The translations under genes were made by a program, and so were the position numbers. The notes beneath the pieces are model-generated. The model saw only the letters and a program-made list of their open reading frames with translations. It did no database searches and was not told where the DNA came from. A stretch of DNA of 64,000 bases from JANOSH01 sp031415695 (GTDB taxonomy: Bacteria; Actinomycetota; Acidimicrobiia; Acidimicrobiales; Ilumatobacteraceae): the NCBI GenBank assembly GCA_031415695.1, contig JANOSH010000031.1:62001-126000 (forward strand), given 5' to 3'. How positions within the stretch are numbered: position 1 is the first letter of the stretch; each line of letters opens with the position of its first letter. This document shows, in pieces, positions 14,826 through 22,766 of this stretch.

Positions 14826-15847
14826 CCCTGTTGGCCGACCTGTTGGCCGACCTGGAACTCGGCCTGGAACTCGGCCTGGAACTGGGCGATGCAACGATCC
14901 ACCTCGGCGATGGCGTGCTCGACAGCGGCAGCCACGGCCGGCGATAGCCCGATTTCCAACCGCTCGATCTCGGCGGGCTGGCAACCGACCATGACAGTGC
15001 GCTTCGGAAGCACGCCAACAGCCCGCGCCACCATCAGCGCCCGCGATGGGGTGGCCAGGTGCATGTCGGCGAGCATGTCATGGCGAACGTCGGGCGTGAA
15101 GTCGTGCACGTCGATGACGTCGGGCTCGATCACCATCACGGTGCCGGGAGGGCGGCCCCGGTCGACGGCGTCGAGCACGATGCAGGCGTCATACCCTGCC
15201 ATAAGTTCCTGCACGAGGGCGATGCCGCCGATGCCGATCTCGTCGATCTTGACACCGTCGGGCTGGGGGCGTTCGGCGAGCCGTCGAGCCAACTCGACCC
15301 CGAACCCGTCGTCGCCCTGCAGCATGTTGCCGACCCCGACCACCAGGATTCTCATGGTTGCGGGGGGTGGCATCGAACTCCTTGCCACGATGCCCGTCTC
15401 GGCGGCTCGAGCCGCGTAGCCGAATGTCACCCACCACGCGGCGTAGGTCTCGAACTCGGACCATTCGGCCTCGCCAACCTGCTCGCGCCACTGGTCGGAC
15501 CGTTTTGCAATTTCGCTCGTGATCACCCGGTCCAGCGCCTCGATAACCACGGCGTCGTTCAGGAGTGTGACGGGTTCTCCCGCCCGCAACGCTGCTGCGA
15601 CCTCAGCGGCGCGATCGATCGAATCACCCTCCGCAATGGACGGCACTACATCACAGGCCGACTCCTCGACCCGGCGCACGCAGTAGCCGGACAGGAACGC
15701 AACTGCCGCCCACTCGGCGAACTGCGCCATGGCCTGGCGGTCCCGTTCAAGCGCAACGTGGTAGGCACGAAAGGCAGTGGCGGCGTCAGTTAGGGGGTGG
15801 CTTTGGGCGAGGGCGCGGGCTCGGTACGCCAGTTCTTCGGCCTGCAT
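14822..15847 (-). CDS. HyaD/HupD-type hydrogenase maturation protease fused to an N-terminal helical domain
   Basis: The C-terminal half (from about residue 165) has the HupD/HyaD signature GVGNMLQGDDGFGVELARRL and the later VMVGCQPAEIERLEIGLSP. These proteases remove the C-terminal peptide of the large subunit once nickel is inserted, and the Asp of the GDDGxG segment is a nickel-sensing ligand. Residues 1-160 are an unknown alpha-helical domain with no stop or good start between, so the fusion looks real. The C-terminus is a run of short repeats (FQAEFQAEFQVGQQVGQQ). It overlaps the TPR gene. Confidence 0.78.
   Translation of the reverse strand: MQAEELAYRARALAQSHPLTDAATAFRAYHVALERDRQAMAQFAEWAAVAFLSGYCVRRVEESACDVVPSIAEGDSIDRAAEVAAALRAGEPVTLLNDAVVIEALDRVITSEIAKRSDQWREQVGEAEWSEFETYAAWWVTFGYAARAAETGIVARSSMPPPATMRILVVGVGNMLQGDDGFGVELARRLAERPQPDGVKIDEIGIGGIALVQELMAGYDACIVLDAVDRGRPPGTVMVIEPDVIDVHDFTPDVRHDMLADMHLATPSRALMVARAVGVLPKRTVMVGCQPAEIERLEIGLSPAVAAAVEHAIAEVDRCIAQFQAEFQAEFQVGQQVGQQG
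14828..14887. repeat. 12-bp tandem repeats inside the maturation protease gene
   Basis: Two copies of CTGTTGGCCGAC are followed by three near-copies of CTGGAACTCGGC (the last ends in GGGC). They encode the repeated VGQQ and FQAE peptides at the protease C-terminus. The unit is a multiple of three, so copy-number change keeps the frame. A slipped-strand origin is likely. Confidence 0.85.
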
Positions 15848-15849
15848 CG

Positions 15850-16395
15850 CTACGACGGCCGTCGACCGATTTTCAGCCCGGTCGCGATCTGGCCGGCCGC
15901 GGGTGGCGGGTGCAACGCGGCGGTACTTAAGACCAGTTCGACACGGCGGTAGTCGTCCCAGGTGCGCCGCAATGCCTCATCGACACGGTCGGAAATGGTT
16001 GCATCGATGCCGGTGCAGCCGTCGCACGTGCCGTGGCGCTCGAGGGTGACGATGCCGTCGCGCACGCTGACCACTTCCAGATCGCCACCGTGGCTACGCA
16101 GGTACGGGCGAACCTCGCTGAGCGCGGACTGCACGAACCCCGCGCCCGCCACCGCATCGCCGGGCATGAGTCCGTACGCACCGAGCAATTCACCCGCGAC
16201 CGCATCGGCGGCCAAAGCCTCGATGAAGATCTCGCCACGCCACTCACGGGCCAGTTCGACGAACCGGCCGAGTCCCTCGCGGTGGAAGGCGTCGACCCAA
16301 TCGAGGAGCTCTCCTACGCGAGGATTCTCGACCAGTTCCTCGGCCAGTGCGGCGATCCGTTCCAGCACCTCTCCGAGTTCCAGTCGTTCCGTCAT
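15850..16395 (-). CDS. NifU-like iron-sulfur protein of the hydrogenase operon
   Basis: A 181-residue protein. The C-terminal half contains the NifU/Nfu domain (EVRPYLRSHGGDLEVVSV, then GTCDGCTGIDATISDRVDEAL) with the CxxC that carries a transient Fe-S cluster. The N-terminal half is helical and unassigned. NifU-like proteins are regular members of group 1h/5 hydrogenase operons and probably supply or repair the subunit clusters. The gene overlaps the neighbour on its upstream side. Confidence 0.85.
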   Translation of the reverse strand: MTERLELGEVLERIAALAEELVENPRVGELLDWVDAFHREGLGRFVELAREWRGEIFIEALAADAVAGELLGAYGLMPGDAVAGAGFVQSALSEVRPYLRSHGGDLEVVSVRDGIVTLERHGTCDGCTGIDATISDRVDEALRRTWDDYRRVELVLSTAALHPPPAAGQIATGLKIGRRPS

Positions 16396-16961
16396 TGAGG
16401 CGATTCTTCCCCACCGGCTAGGCCACGGCGAACCAGCACCAGCACTTCATCAATCGCTCGCTCGACAGCCGGCGAAAAGCCGAGGCCGAACCCGCGCTCT
16501 TCGGGTTCCACCTCCACGATGGTGGTGTCATCGGGGAAGGCCTTGGCCCAGCGACATACCGCAATCGTGTGATCGAGGTCGATAATGCCTCCGACCGCCT
16601 CGGTGAGCCGTTCGTGTACCTCGACCAGATCGAGCGGTGGAAGGTCGGCAACCGCGTAACGCCGGATGGTGCCTGCCGGAGCGTCGCCTCGCGGCATACA
16701 GCCCACGATGACAAGTCGCGACGGTTGCAGTTCTTCGAGTCGGTGCATCACCCGGTGCGCGGCATACGAAAGATCCTCGAAACGTACGTTGTCGGGCCAG
16801 CCTCCCTCGGCCGACGCACGGTCGACCCAGGTGGTGCCGAAGTCGAGGTCGCGGAGCCACGGCAGCCCGATGCCGCCGAGCAACGTGCAACCGGGCGGTG
16901 GGTCGCCGGGCTGGCGCGAGAGCTTGAACCCGGGGATCGGTGCCGTGGCGTACTCGTGCAC
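16392..16961 (-). CDS. Hydrogenase maturation protease-like protein 2 (altered motif)
   Basis: A 189-residue protein whose C-terminal half (IVGCMPRGDAPAGTIRRY, EVEPEERGFGLGFSPAVE) matches HupD/HyaD proteases. The N-terminal GxGN-L-x-x-D-D-G motif appears as GGIGLPWLRDLDFG, so the asparagine is gone and the acidic pair is spaced differently. It may be non-catalytic or act as a chaperone. It follows the large subunit by 6 bases. Having two such proteins in one operon is unusual. Confidence 0.72.
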   Translation of the reverse strand: MHEYATAPIPGFKLSRQPGDPPPGCTLLGGIGLPWLRDLDFGTTWVDRASAEGGWPDNVRFEDLSYAAHRVMHRLEELQPSRLVIVGCMPRGDAPAGTIRRYAVADLPPLDLVEVHERLTEAVGGIIDLDHTIAVCRWAKAFPDDTTIVEVEPEERGFGLGFSPAVERAIDEVLVLVRRGLAGGEESPQ

Positions 16962-16967
16962 GAACCG

Positions 16968-18860
16968 TCAGTCCTCGAGCGTGCACCCGCACGAGTTGAC
17001 TTCGCGGGTAATGATGCCGTGGCCGGTGTCGATATGGGTGGTGCACGGCATGCACGGATCGAAGCTGCGAATGGCCCGAAGGATGTCGATGCCCTTCACA
17101 TCGGTGTCGCGGCCCGATTCCAGAATGGGTGTGCCGACAATGGCTTCTTCGTACGGCCCGGGCTTGTCGAACGGGTCACGGGGCGAGGCGTTCCACGTGG
17201 ATGGCGTGTTGATCTGGTAGTTCAGCAGTCGGCCCTTGTCCATGTGCATGTGATGGGTCAGGTAGCCGCGACCGGCTTCCCAAAAGCCCACCCCGACCCG
17301 CTCGTCCTGGGGCACCTTGTAGCTGGTAGCCACCTTGGTCTCGCCCTTACGCCAGTACTCGAACGCCTTCATCAAGTTGATCATGCCGATGGACGCTGTG
17401 AATGCCACGCCGTAGGCCCGGCCACGGTTGCGCTCGAGTGCGTTGAGCCGGGCGGGCACCTTCCATTCGAGTTCCATTTCCGGAAGTTCGTGGCGAGGCA
17501 GCACCATTCGCAGAGAATGGCCGGTAGCCGTGATGTAGGGATTGTCGGGCAACTGGCGAGCCATCGCCGTGGTCCACATGCGGCCGTACACACCGGTCTC
17601 CATCGACAGGCGGTCCCAACGCGGCGCAGTGGCCCATGAGTACTTCTCCTTGAAGTTTTTGCCCTCCGGACGCGGGATAGTCTCTTTGTTCCACATGTGA
17701 TACGGCGACATCGGATTGCCCAGCGGGTCGGTCGGGAAGTGTCCCGCCTTGCGACCCTGATCGGTCCAGTCGTCGTAGTAGGAATGCTCGACGAATTCCT
17801 CGATACCCATGTTGATCTTCGTGAGCTGCGTGGTGATGAGCTCACCGTTCACGATGATGCCCGGTGCCGAGTAGCGCTTTTGTCCCCACGCGTCGCAGTT
17901 CTTGTAGGTGGCGTCGTAGGCCTCGGGATCGTCCCAGATACCGGTCTGGATGAGGTTACTCGGGCGCTCGCCGACCTCGGCGTAGCGAGGGTTCGCCTCG
18001 AGGAAGAAATCGCACAGGTCGTCCCAGATACCGGCGAGTCGCTTGGCGTAGTCGATGATCTTGCCGAGGTTTGCGTAGTACTCGTTGAAGGTGGTGGTGG
18101 TGATGGTGGTCGACACCCCGCCGGGAACAAGCGTGGACGGGTGCGGGTACTTGCCGTACATGAGTGTGCACATGACGCGAGCAATTCGGGTGTACTCGAG
18201 CGATTCGAGATAGATCTTTCCCTCAAGCGGGTTCAGACCATCCATGATGTCTTTCACCGTTCGATACCCGTGTACATGGGCATGACGAGACGGTGTGCGC
18301 TCGGCGAGTGAGATGAGCTCGGGGTTCGTGACCGACACGATGGCTGTCGAGTAGTCGGGTCCGGCCAGTAGGCCAAGGTGAAGCGGGTGGTCGTAGAACA
18401 TCTCGGCTACTTCGCCGAGGTTGCGGACCAGTACTCCGAGCGGTGGCGGGCAGATGCCGAAGGCCATCTCGATAGCGAGCGACGAGCAGGTGGAATGTAC
18501 AGCGCCGCACACGCCGCATGCCCGCGATGAGATATCGATCGCATCTCGAGCGTCACGGCCCTTCAAAATGACCTCGTAGCCGCGGAACAGCATGGCCATG
18601 GAGTGGGCCTCGACAGCGACCCGAGCATCGAGATCGAGCACGGTATGCACCGCAAGCGCACCGGCCACACGGGTGACCGGGTCAATGCTCCACTCCTTCA
18701 ATCGGGGTGGCGCATCGGCGAGAGCCGTGCCGGTTCCCGACGACGGTCGCACGTAGCGCTGCGAGGTAACCGGGTCGAAGGAATATGGGTTGGTTTGCCC
18801 GGGTTTCAGGAACGCCTTACCGTCGGCGTCGAAGTCGACGGGGAGATTCTTGAAACACAT
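16968..18860 (-). CDS. hhyL: [NiFe] hydrogenase large subunit, group 1h/5-like
   Basis: A 630-residue catalytic subunit that oxidises H2 at the NiFe(CN)2CO centre. The four nickel ligands are present: C115 and C118 in SSRACGVCGAVH and C603 and C606 in DPCMPCTTH. The 21 residues after H609 (IDTGHG...) form the C-terminal extension that the maturation protease removes. The large size and the CGVCGAVHSTC form fit the actinobacterial high-affinity group 1h, although the related 1l lineage is possible. A GGAGGAAAG ribosome binding site lies in the end of the small-subunit gene, two bases upstream. No export signal is seen. Confidence 0.93.
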   Translation of the reverse strand: MCFKNLPVDFDADGKAFLKPGQTNPYSFDPVTSQRYVRPSSGTGTALADAPPRLKEWSIDPVTRVAGALAVHTVLDLDARVAVEAHSMAMLFRGYEVILKGRDARDAIDISSRACGVCGAVHSTCSSLAIEMAFGICPPPLGVLVRNLGEVAEMFYDHPLHLGLLAGPDYSTAIVSVTNPELISLAERTPSRHAHVHGYRTVKDIMDGLNPLEGKIYLESLEYTRIARVMCTLMYGKYPHPSTLVPGGVSTTITTTTFNEYYANLGKIIDYAKRLAGIWDDLCDFFLEANPRYAEVGERPSNLIQTGIWDDPEAYDATYKNCDAWGQKRYSAPGIIVNGELITTQLTKINMGIEEFVEHSYYDDWTDQGRKAGHFPTDPLGNPMSPYHMWNKETIPRPEGKNFKEKYSWATAPRWDRLSMETGVYGRMWTTAMARQLPDNPYITATGHSLRMVLPRHELPEMELEWKVPARLNALERNRGRAYGVAFTASIGMINLMKAFEYWRKGETKVATSYKVPQDERVGVGFWEAGRGYLTHHMHMDKGRLLNYQINTPSTWNASPRDPFDKPGPYEEAIVGTPILESGRDTDVKGIDILRAIRSFDPCMPCTTHIDTGHGIITREVNSCGCTLED

Positions 18861-18862
18861 AG

Positions 18863-20092
18863 CTACTTTCCTCCGATGCGGCTGTGCTGATACTTCGCAT
18901 AGAACCGCTGGGCCACTTTTTCGGCACCGACGGGGGTCGTGTTGTAACGGGCCCAGCCCGACGGCAGGTCGCGTTCGGACTCCCAGCGCGCCGACATCTG
19001 CTTGTCGCGCATGGACAGCGTGCGCAGACGACGGATGAACGAGCCGACGGTTCTAGACATGGTGGCTGACACGAGCGAGCCGGGGGGTGGAGCGTAGAAC
19101 GGTGCGAACTTGTCGGGGAAGCCAGGCATGGTGCAGCCGATACAGATGCCGCCCATGCTCATGCAGCCGCCGTGGCCGTCGATCATGCCCCGCTCGGCAA
19201 TGTTGCACTGTACGACGGGGCCCCAACAGCCAAGCTCGACGAGGCACTCCTTGTCGCCGTAGTGCTCGGCAAACAGGCCCTCTTCGTAGTACCCGGCCCT
19301 CGGGCAGTGGCGATGCACGGTCTCGGTGAACAACCACGCCGGGCGACCCAGCTCGTCGAACTCGGGCAGGGGTGCCATGCCGTTCAGGAACAGGAGCGTC
19401 GCCGCGACGGTTTCGAGGATGTTGTCGCCGATCGGCGAGCAGCCGGGCACGTTTACAACCGGCAGTCCGAGGGTCGAGCGGTAGTCCTTACCGAGGTGAT
19501 CCATGACGCCCATGGCCCCGGTGGGGTTGTTGTGAGCGGCCGGGATACCGCCCCAGGTTGCGCACGTTCCCACGGCGACGACTGCGGCGGCACCCGGCGC
19601 CATGCGATCGAGCCATTCGAGGCTGGTGATCTGCCGACCGGTTTCGGGGTCTTCGCCGAGGCCCATGAAGTAGCCCTCGCCCGAGAGCGTTTCGTCCATG
19701 ACCGACCCCTCCCACGCAATAAGGTAGGGCGCGTCGAGTTCGCCGGCCGCGGCCATCCGCAAGTTCTCGATCCACTCGGCACCCGACTCGACCGAGAGCA
19801 CCGTGTGGATCAGCTCGATGCGAGGTAGCCCCGGCACGATGCCGTTCAGCAGATGCTCTACTTTCGGGTGCGTCGCGCCCGACACCGCTATGGTGCAGCC
19901 GTCGCACGACGCGCCGACCAGCCAGAACAGGTACGCCTTCTCGAGCGGGCCGGTAACCACTGAGTCGGTCTTGGGCGGTCGGAGTCGACTGCGACGACCG
20001 ATGGGCGCCAGCGGATCGTGGGGGTCGGTAATGAGTGGAATTCGGTCGTATTCGAACTCGTGATGCGGATCGACGGCGGTGTACGTCGCCAT
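18863..20092 (-). CDS. hhyS: [NiFe] hydrogenase small subunit, group 1h/5-like
   Basis: A 409-residue electron-transfer subunit. Proximal cluster residues are seen at C63 and C66 (GASCDGCTI), C177 (GTCATWGG) and C218 (PGCSPIGD). The Asp between C63 and C66 is notable because the Ralstonia actinobacterial-type enzyme uses an Asp ligand. Distal and medial cysteines follow (H260/C263, C283, C289, C296, C310, C317, C320). There is no Tat signal (RR at 33-34 lacks a hydrophobic stretch) and no C-terminal anchor, so the enzyme is cytosolic and needs partners to reach the membrane. First gene of its operon, with AAGGGGA before the ATG. Confidence 0.93.
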   Translation of the reverse strand: MATYTAVDPHHEFEYDRIPLITDPHDPLAPIGRRSRLRPPKTDSVVTGPLEKAYLFWLVGASCDGCTIAVSGATHPKVEHLLNGIVPGLPRIELIHTVLSVESGAEWIENLRMAAAGELDAPYLIAWEGSVMDETLSGEGYFMGLGEDPETGRQITSLEWLDRMAPGAAAVVAVGTCATWGGIPAAHNNPTGAMGVMDHLGKDYRSTLGLPVVNVPGCSPIGDNILETVAATLLFLNGMAPLPEFDELGRPAWLFTETVHRHCPRAGYYEEGLFAEHYGDKECLVELGCWGPVVQCNIAERGMIDGHGGCMSMGGICIGCTMPGFPDKFAPFYAPPPGSLVSATMSRTVGSFIRRLRTLSMRDKQMSARWESERDLPSGWARYNTTPVGAEKVAQRFYAKYQHSRIGGK

Positions 20093-20150
20093 GAACGCTT
20101 CCCCTTGTCCTACCGCCGCAACGGCCCGGCGGGTGTCGGACGAGTGCGAT

Positions 20151-20175
20151 CGGTAGGTGTACTATACATCTACTG
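20151..20175. promoter_or_regulatory. Palindromic operator 2 in the divergent hhyS / operon II promoter
   Basis: Left arm CGGTAGGTGT, spacer ACTAT, right arm ACATCTACTG. The arms match at 8 of 10 positions. The right arm and spacer length are identical to operator 1 at 9996-10020. It lies 58 bases before hhyS and 43 bases before the first operon II gene. The repeat between two separate divergent promoters of one locus strongly suggests a common regulator. Confidence 0.75.
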
Positions 20176-20218
20176 TCCGGTCGGGGTCACCTGCTGGCGC
20201 GAACGTCAAGGGGGACGC

Positions 20219-20467
20219 ATGTCGGGTTGGTCAATCGGCTGGATTGTCGGGACCATTGTGGTCGCGCTCGTCGTCGCGCTGCTGCTGCTCATGATTCGCG
20301 GCGCCGCACGGGCGGGAGCGAAAGCGGGAAACATTCTGTCGGCGCTCGAGTCGGCCCGGGACAACACGGCACCCCTGTGGGAAATCAACACCACGAATCG
20401 CACGGTGGACCGCATTACCGCCGCTGCCACCGCCGCCCGCGAACACCTCGCCAGCAAAGGGGCGTGA
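20219..20467 (+). CDS. Single-TM mini-protein, type 1a (operon II)
   Basis: An 82-residue protein with one long membrane segment (about residues 6-27), then an amphipathic helix with basic and alanine-rich faces. The segment NTAPLWEINTTNRTVDRI shares the N-x-A / L-I-x-x-T pattern with the mini-proteins at 10058 and 20469. A GGGGGA ribosome binding site precedes it. As first gene of operon II after operator 2, it mirrors the first gene of operon I. Confidence 0.7.
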   Translation: MSGWSIGWIVGTIVVALVVALLLLMIRGAARAGAKAGNILSALESARDNTAPLWEINTTNRTVDRITAAATAAREHLASKGA

Positions 20468-20468
20468 C

Positions 20469-20738
20469 ATGTCGACCAACACCGCCTGGTGGATTACGCT
20501 CGGGCTGGGCCTCGTTGTGGCCATCGTGGCCGTCGTGCTTCTCGAAATCTTCTACCGCAAGGTCCGCGCCATCGAGGAAGGTACCGAGGCGATCTGGCAG
20601 ATGGGCAAACAGGTGGCTCGAAATACCGCCACTACTTGGATGCTGGCGCAAACCCCGAATCGGCTCGATGCCCTGACTGCCGAGGCGCTACGCCACGATG
20701 CATTTCTCAAGGGTGCCCTTGGCGGAGATCAGTTATGA
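20469..20738 (+). CDS. Single-TM mini-protein, type 1b (operon II)
   Basis: An 89-residue protein starting one base after the previous stop. It has one membrane segment (about residues 7-26) and then a basic, helical region. NTATTWMLAQTPNRLDALTA repeats the type 1 pattern, so this looks like a tandem duplicate of the gene before it. It overlaps the next gene as ATGA. Confidence 0.7.
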   Translation: MSTNTAWWITLGLGLVVAIVAVVLLEIFYRKVRAIEEGTEAIWQMGKQVARNTATTWMLAQTPNRLDALTAEALRHDAFLKGALGGDQL

Positions 20739-21001
20739 GAGCACTGCTCACCGTCCTCACGCTTGTCGAGATCGTACTCGTCGTCGCCGCGCTGGCGTGG
20801 TACTTGTCTCGAATCTCGCGTTCGCTGCGCAACAGCTCGGCATCGCTGTCACGGGTCACATTCGGCGTTCGTGCCATCGAAACGCAGTGCGCTTCCATCG
20901 GCCCGAATGTCGTGAAGGTAAACGGTCAATTGGGCGTCATCGCCGGCGCACTCGACGGCATTGCTACCCAGGCTGAAGCATTGGTGGCGGTCGCCGAATG
21001 A
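20735..21001 (+). CDS. Single-TM mini-protein, type 2 (operon II)
   Basis: An 88-residue homologue of the mini-protein at 10318. Both have an N-terminal membrane segment, a Tyr-Leu boundary, then (K/R)VTFGVRAI and a closing ALDGIA-like helix. It overlaps both neighbours. Conservation of this pair between the two operons argues that the proteins are real, despite their size. Confidence 0.72.
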   Translation: MRALLTVLTLVEIVLVVAALAWYLSRISRSLRNSSASLSRVTFGVRAIETQCASIGPNVVKVNGQLGVIAGALDGIATQAEALVAVAE

Positions 21002-21411
21002 CCGACCGCGCGCCGTCGCCGAAATCGCCGGCTCTCGCTGCGCTGTACTGGCGCAGTGAAATACTGCAGGTGATGTATTGGTTGCGAGGTGAGGGTTTCG
21101 GCGATGTCGTCGACGCAGGGCTCATCGAACGATTTCTCGGTGTCGACGCTTCCCTCGGGGTCACCTACTTGCATCGACTCGTCTCCGAAGGTCGCCTTGT
21201 TCTCGATGGCGATTGGTTTGCCCTGTCCGAACTGGGTTTACGCGAGGGCGCCGAGGAGTTCCGGGCGTCGTTTGCCGACATGATGAAGCCAACACATGGT
21301 GAGTGCAGCGACGACTGCTGGTGCCACTCCTCGGTCGACGAGGCCGAGGCATGTGTCGCGGCCCGACGTGGTAACGGACACGACGACCAGGAGAGACACG
21401 ACCATGGCTGA
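20998..21411 (+). CDS. Winged-helix-like protein with a Cys-rich tail
   Basis: A 137-residue protein. The first 90 residues look like a winged helix-turn-helix (LIERFLGVDASLGVTYLHRL, then VLDGDWFALSELGLREGAEEF). The tail has HGECSDDCWCHSS followed by a further Cys and several His, a likely metal or cluster site. It sits directly before the PadR gene and overlaps it by 8 bases, so it may be a metal- or redox-responsive partner of that regulator. No named family was recognised. Confidence 0.6.
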   Translation: MTDRAPSPKSPALAALYWRSEILQVMYWLRGEGFGDVVDAGLIERFLGVDASLGVTYLHRLVSEGRLVLDGDWFALSELGLREGAEEFRASFADMMKPTHGECSDDCWCHSSVDEAEACVAARRGNGHDDQERHDHG

Positions 21412-21733
21412 TACCGGACTGCCCCGATCGTTTCTGCGATCGATGCTGCTGCTGTTGCTTCGAAGCGGTTCGAGCCACGGTTATGAACTCATGGAGCAGC
21501 TCGTGGCTGGCGGGCTGAGCGTCGACCTGGCCGGCGTCTATCGCATGCTGCGCACGCTAGAGCAGAGCGAGTACGTCGATGCCGGTTGGGAGCCGTCGAA
21601 CGTTGGTCCACCACGCAGGGTGTACGACCTGACCGAGTCAGGTCGGGGGGCGGCCGACGAGGCCCTTGTCGAACTTTCACTGGCGCACAGCCAGCTTTCG
21701 TCCGCAATCGCCGCTGCGGAAGTTTCCCGATGA
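21404..21733 (+). CDS. PadR-family transcriptional regulator
   Basis: A 109-residue regulator with the PadR winged helix: LLLLLLRSGSSHGYELMEQL, then VDLAGVYRMLRTLEQSEYVD and the wing PPRRVYDLTESGR. PadR proteins bind ATGT/ACAT-type palindromes, and such a core is present in both operators of this locus. It is thus the best candidate for their binding protein. An AGGAGA ribosome binding site precedes ATG 21404. The stop overlaps the next ATPase gene. Confidence 0.88.
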   Translation: MADTGLPRSFLRSMLLLLLRSGSSHGYELMEQLVAGGLSVDLAGVYRMLRTLEQSEYVDAGWEPSNVGPPRRVYDLTESGRGAADEALVELSLAHSQLSSAIAAAEVSR

Positions 21734-22503
21734 GAATTGCTGTGGCCGGTAAGGGCGGGGCCGGTAAAACCACGCTGTCAGCGTCGCTGGCCCGTACCTT
21801 CGCTCGGCTTGGTTACCCAGTAGTGGCTATCGACGCCGACACGAACCCGAACCTAGGCCCTGCGCTCGGTGCAGACCTCGCGCTCGTTGAAGCCACCCCG
21901 ATCCTCCCGCTCGATCTGGTCTCGCGCAAGCTCGGCGGCGCGGCGTTACGGCTTCCCCTCGACGAGGTGCTGCGCGCTCATTCCACCATCGCGCCCGATG
22001 GCGTTCGCCTGGTTCGAATGGGCATGCCCCAGCACGCCGACGAAGGCTGCCTATGTGGTGCCCACGCGGTCGGCTCGGCGCTATTGGCCGATCTCGGAGG
22101 GGCCCTCGGCACTGTCACCATCATGGATCTCGAAGCATCACCCGAGCACCTGTCGCGCGGCACAGCCCGACACGCCGATGTGCTGCTGCTTGTCGCCGAG
22201 CCGTACTTCCGGTCGCTCGAAACCATCCGCCTCCAAGCTCGTCTTGCTCGTGAACTTCCGCTGGTGCATCTCGGCGTGGTGGCCAACAAGGTGCGGTCGC
22301 CCGCCGATGGCGACGCCATCCGCGAGTTCGCTGCCACCCTCGACCTCGTGGTCGACGGTGAGTTGCCGTTCTCCGACGAAGTCACAACCGCCGACCGGGC
22401 CGCAACGTCGGTACTCGACCACGCACCTCACGGTGCAGTCGCCGTGGCGGTCGGCGCGATCGCCGGCCGCCTGCTGCAGGTCGGAGCACGAGCATGTGCG
22501 TAG
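21730..22503 (+). CDS. CooC/MinD-type ATPase 4 (CxC type)
   Basis: A 257-residue deviant-Walker ATPase with KGGAGKTT, DADTNPNLGP, a CxC pair at 107 and 109 (DEGCLCGAH), and MDLEASPEHLSR as Walker B. It is closest in layout to ATPases 1 and 3. It stands directly before hypC with overlapping ends, so it is made together with the Hyp proteins. A role in nickel delivery in place of HypB is inferred from the CxC pair and the absence of hypA and hypB. Confidence 0.85.
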   Translation: MRIAVAGKGGAGKTTLSASLARTFARLGYPVVAIDADTNPNLGPALGADLALVEATPILPLDLVSRKLGGAALRLPLDEVLRAHSTIAPDGVRLVRMGMPQHADEGCLCGAHAVGSALLADLGGALGTVTIMDLEASPEHLSRGTARHADVLLLVAEPYFRSLETIRLQARLARELPLVHLGVVANKVRSPADGDAIREFAATLDLVVDGELPFSDEVTTADRAATSVLDHAPHGAVAVAVGAIAGRLLQVGARACA

Positions 22504-22766
22504 GAGTGCCAGCGCAGGTCGTCAACATCATCGATGAGCGTCAAGCCCTGGTCGATGTCACCGGCCTGCAGCGCGTCATCGACATCAGCCTGGTGGCTCC
22601 CGACGGATTGGCGGTGGGTCACTGGGTGCTGCTGCATGTGGGATTCGCCATGGCGATCATCGACGAGGACGAGGCTCGCCGTCAGCTCGACTTCATCGTG
22701 CTGCTCGACAGTGAGAACGACGAGGATGACGAGTTGGCGGCCTATCGAGCCAGCATCGCGCGATGA
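22494..22766 (+). CDS. hypC: Hydrogenase assembly chaperone HypC
   Basis: A 90-residue HypC with the obligatory MCVGVPAQV start, whose Cys2 holds the iron during Fe(CN)2CO assembly with HypD. The rest folds as a small barrel (ALVDVTG, VGHWVLLHVGFAMAII) followed by an acidic tail. The start overlaps the ATPase 4 stop by 10 bases, and the end overlaps the next gene as ATGA. Confidence 0.93.
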   Translation: MCVGVPAQVVNIIDERQALVDVTGLQRVIDISLVAPDGLAVGHWVLLHVGFAMAIIDEDEARRQLDFIVLLDSENDEDDELAAYRASIAR

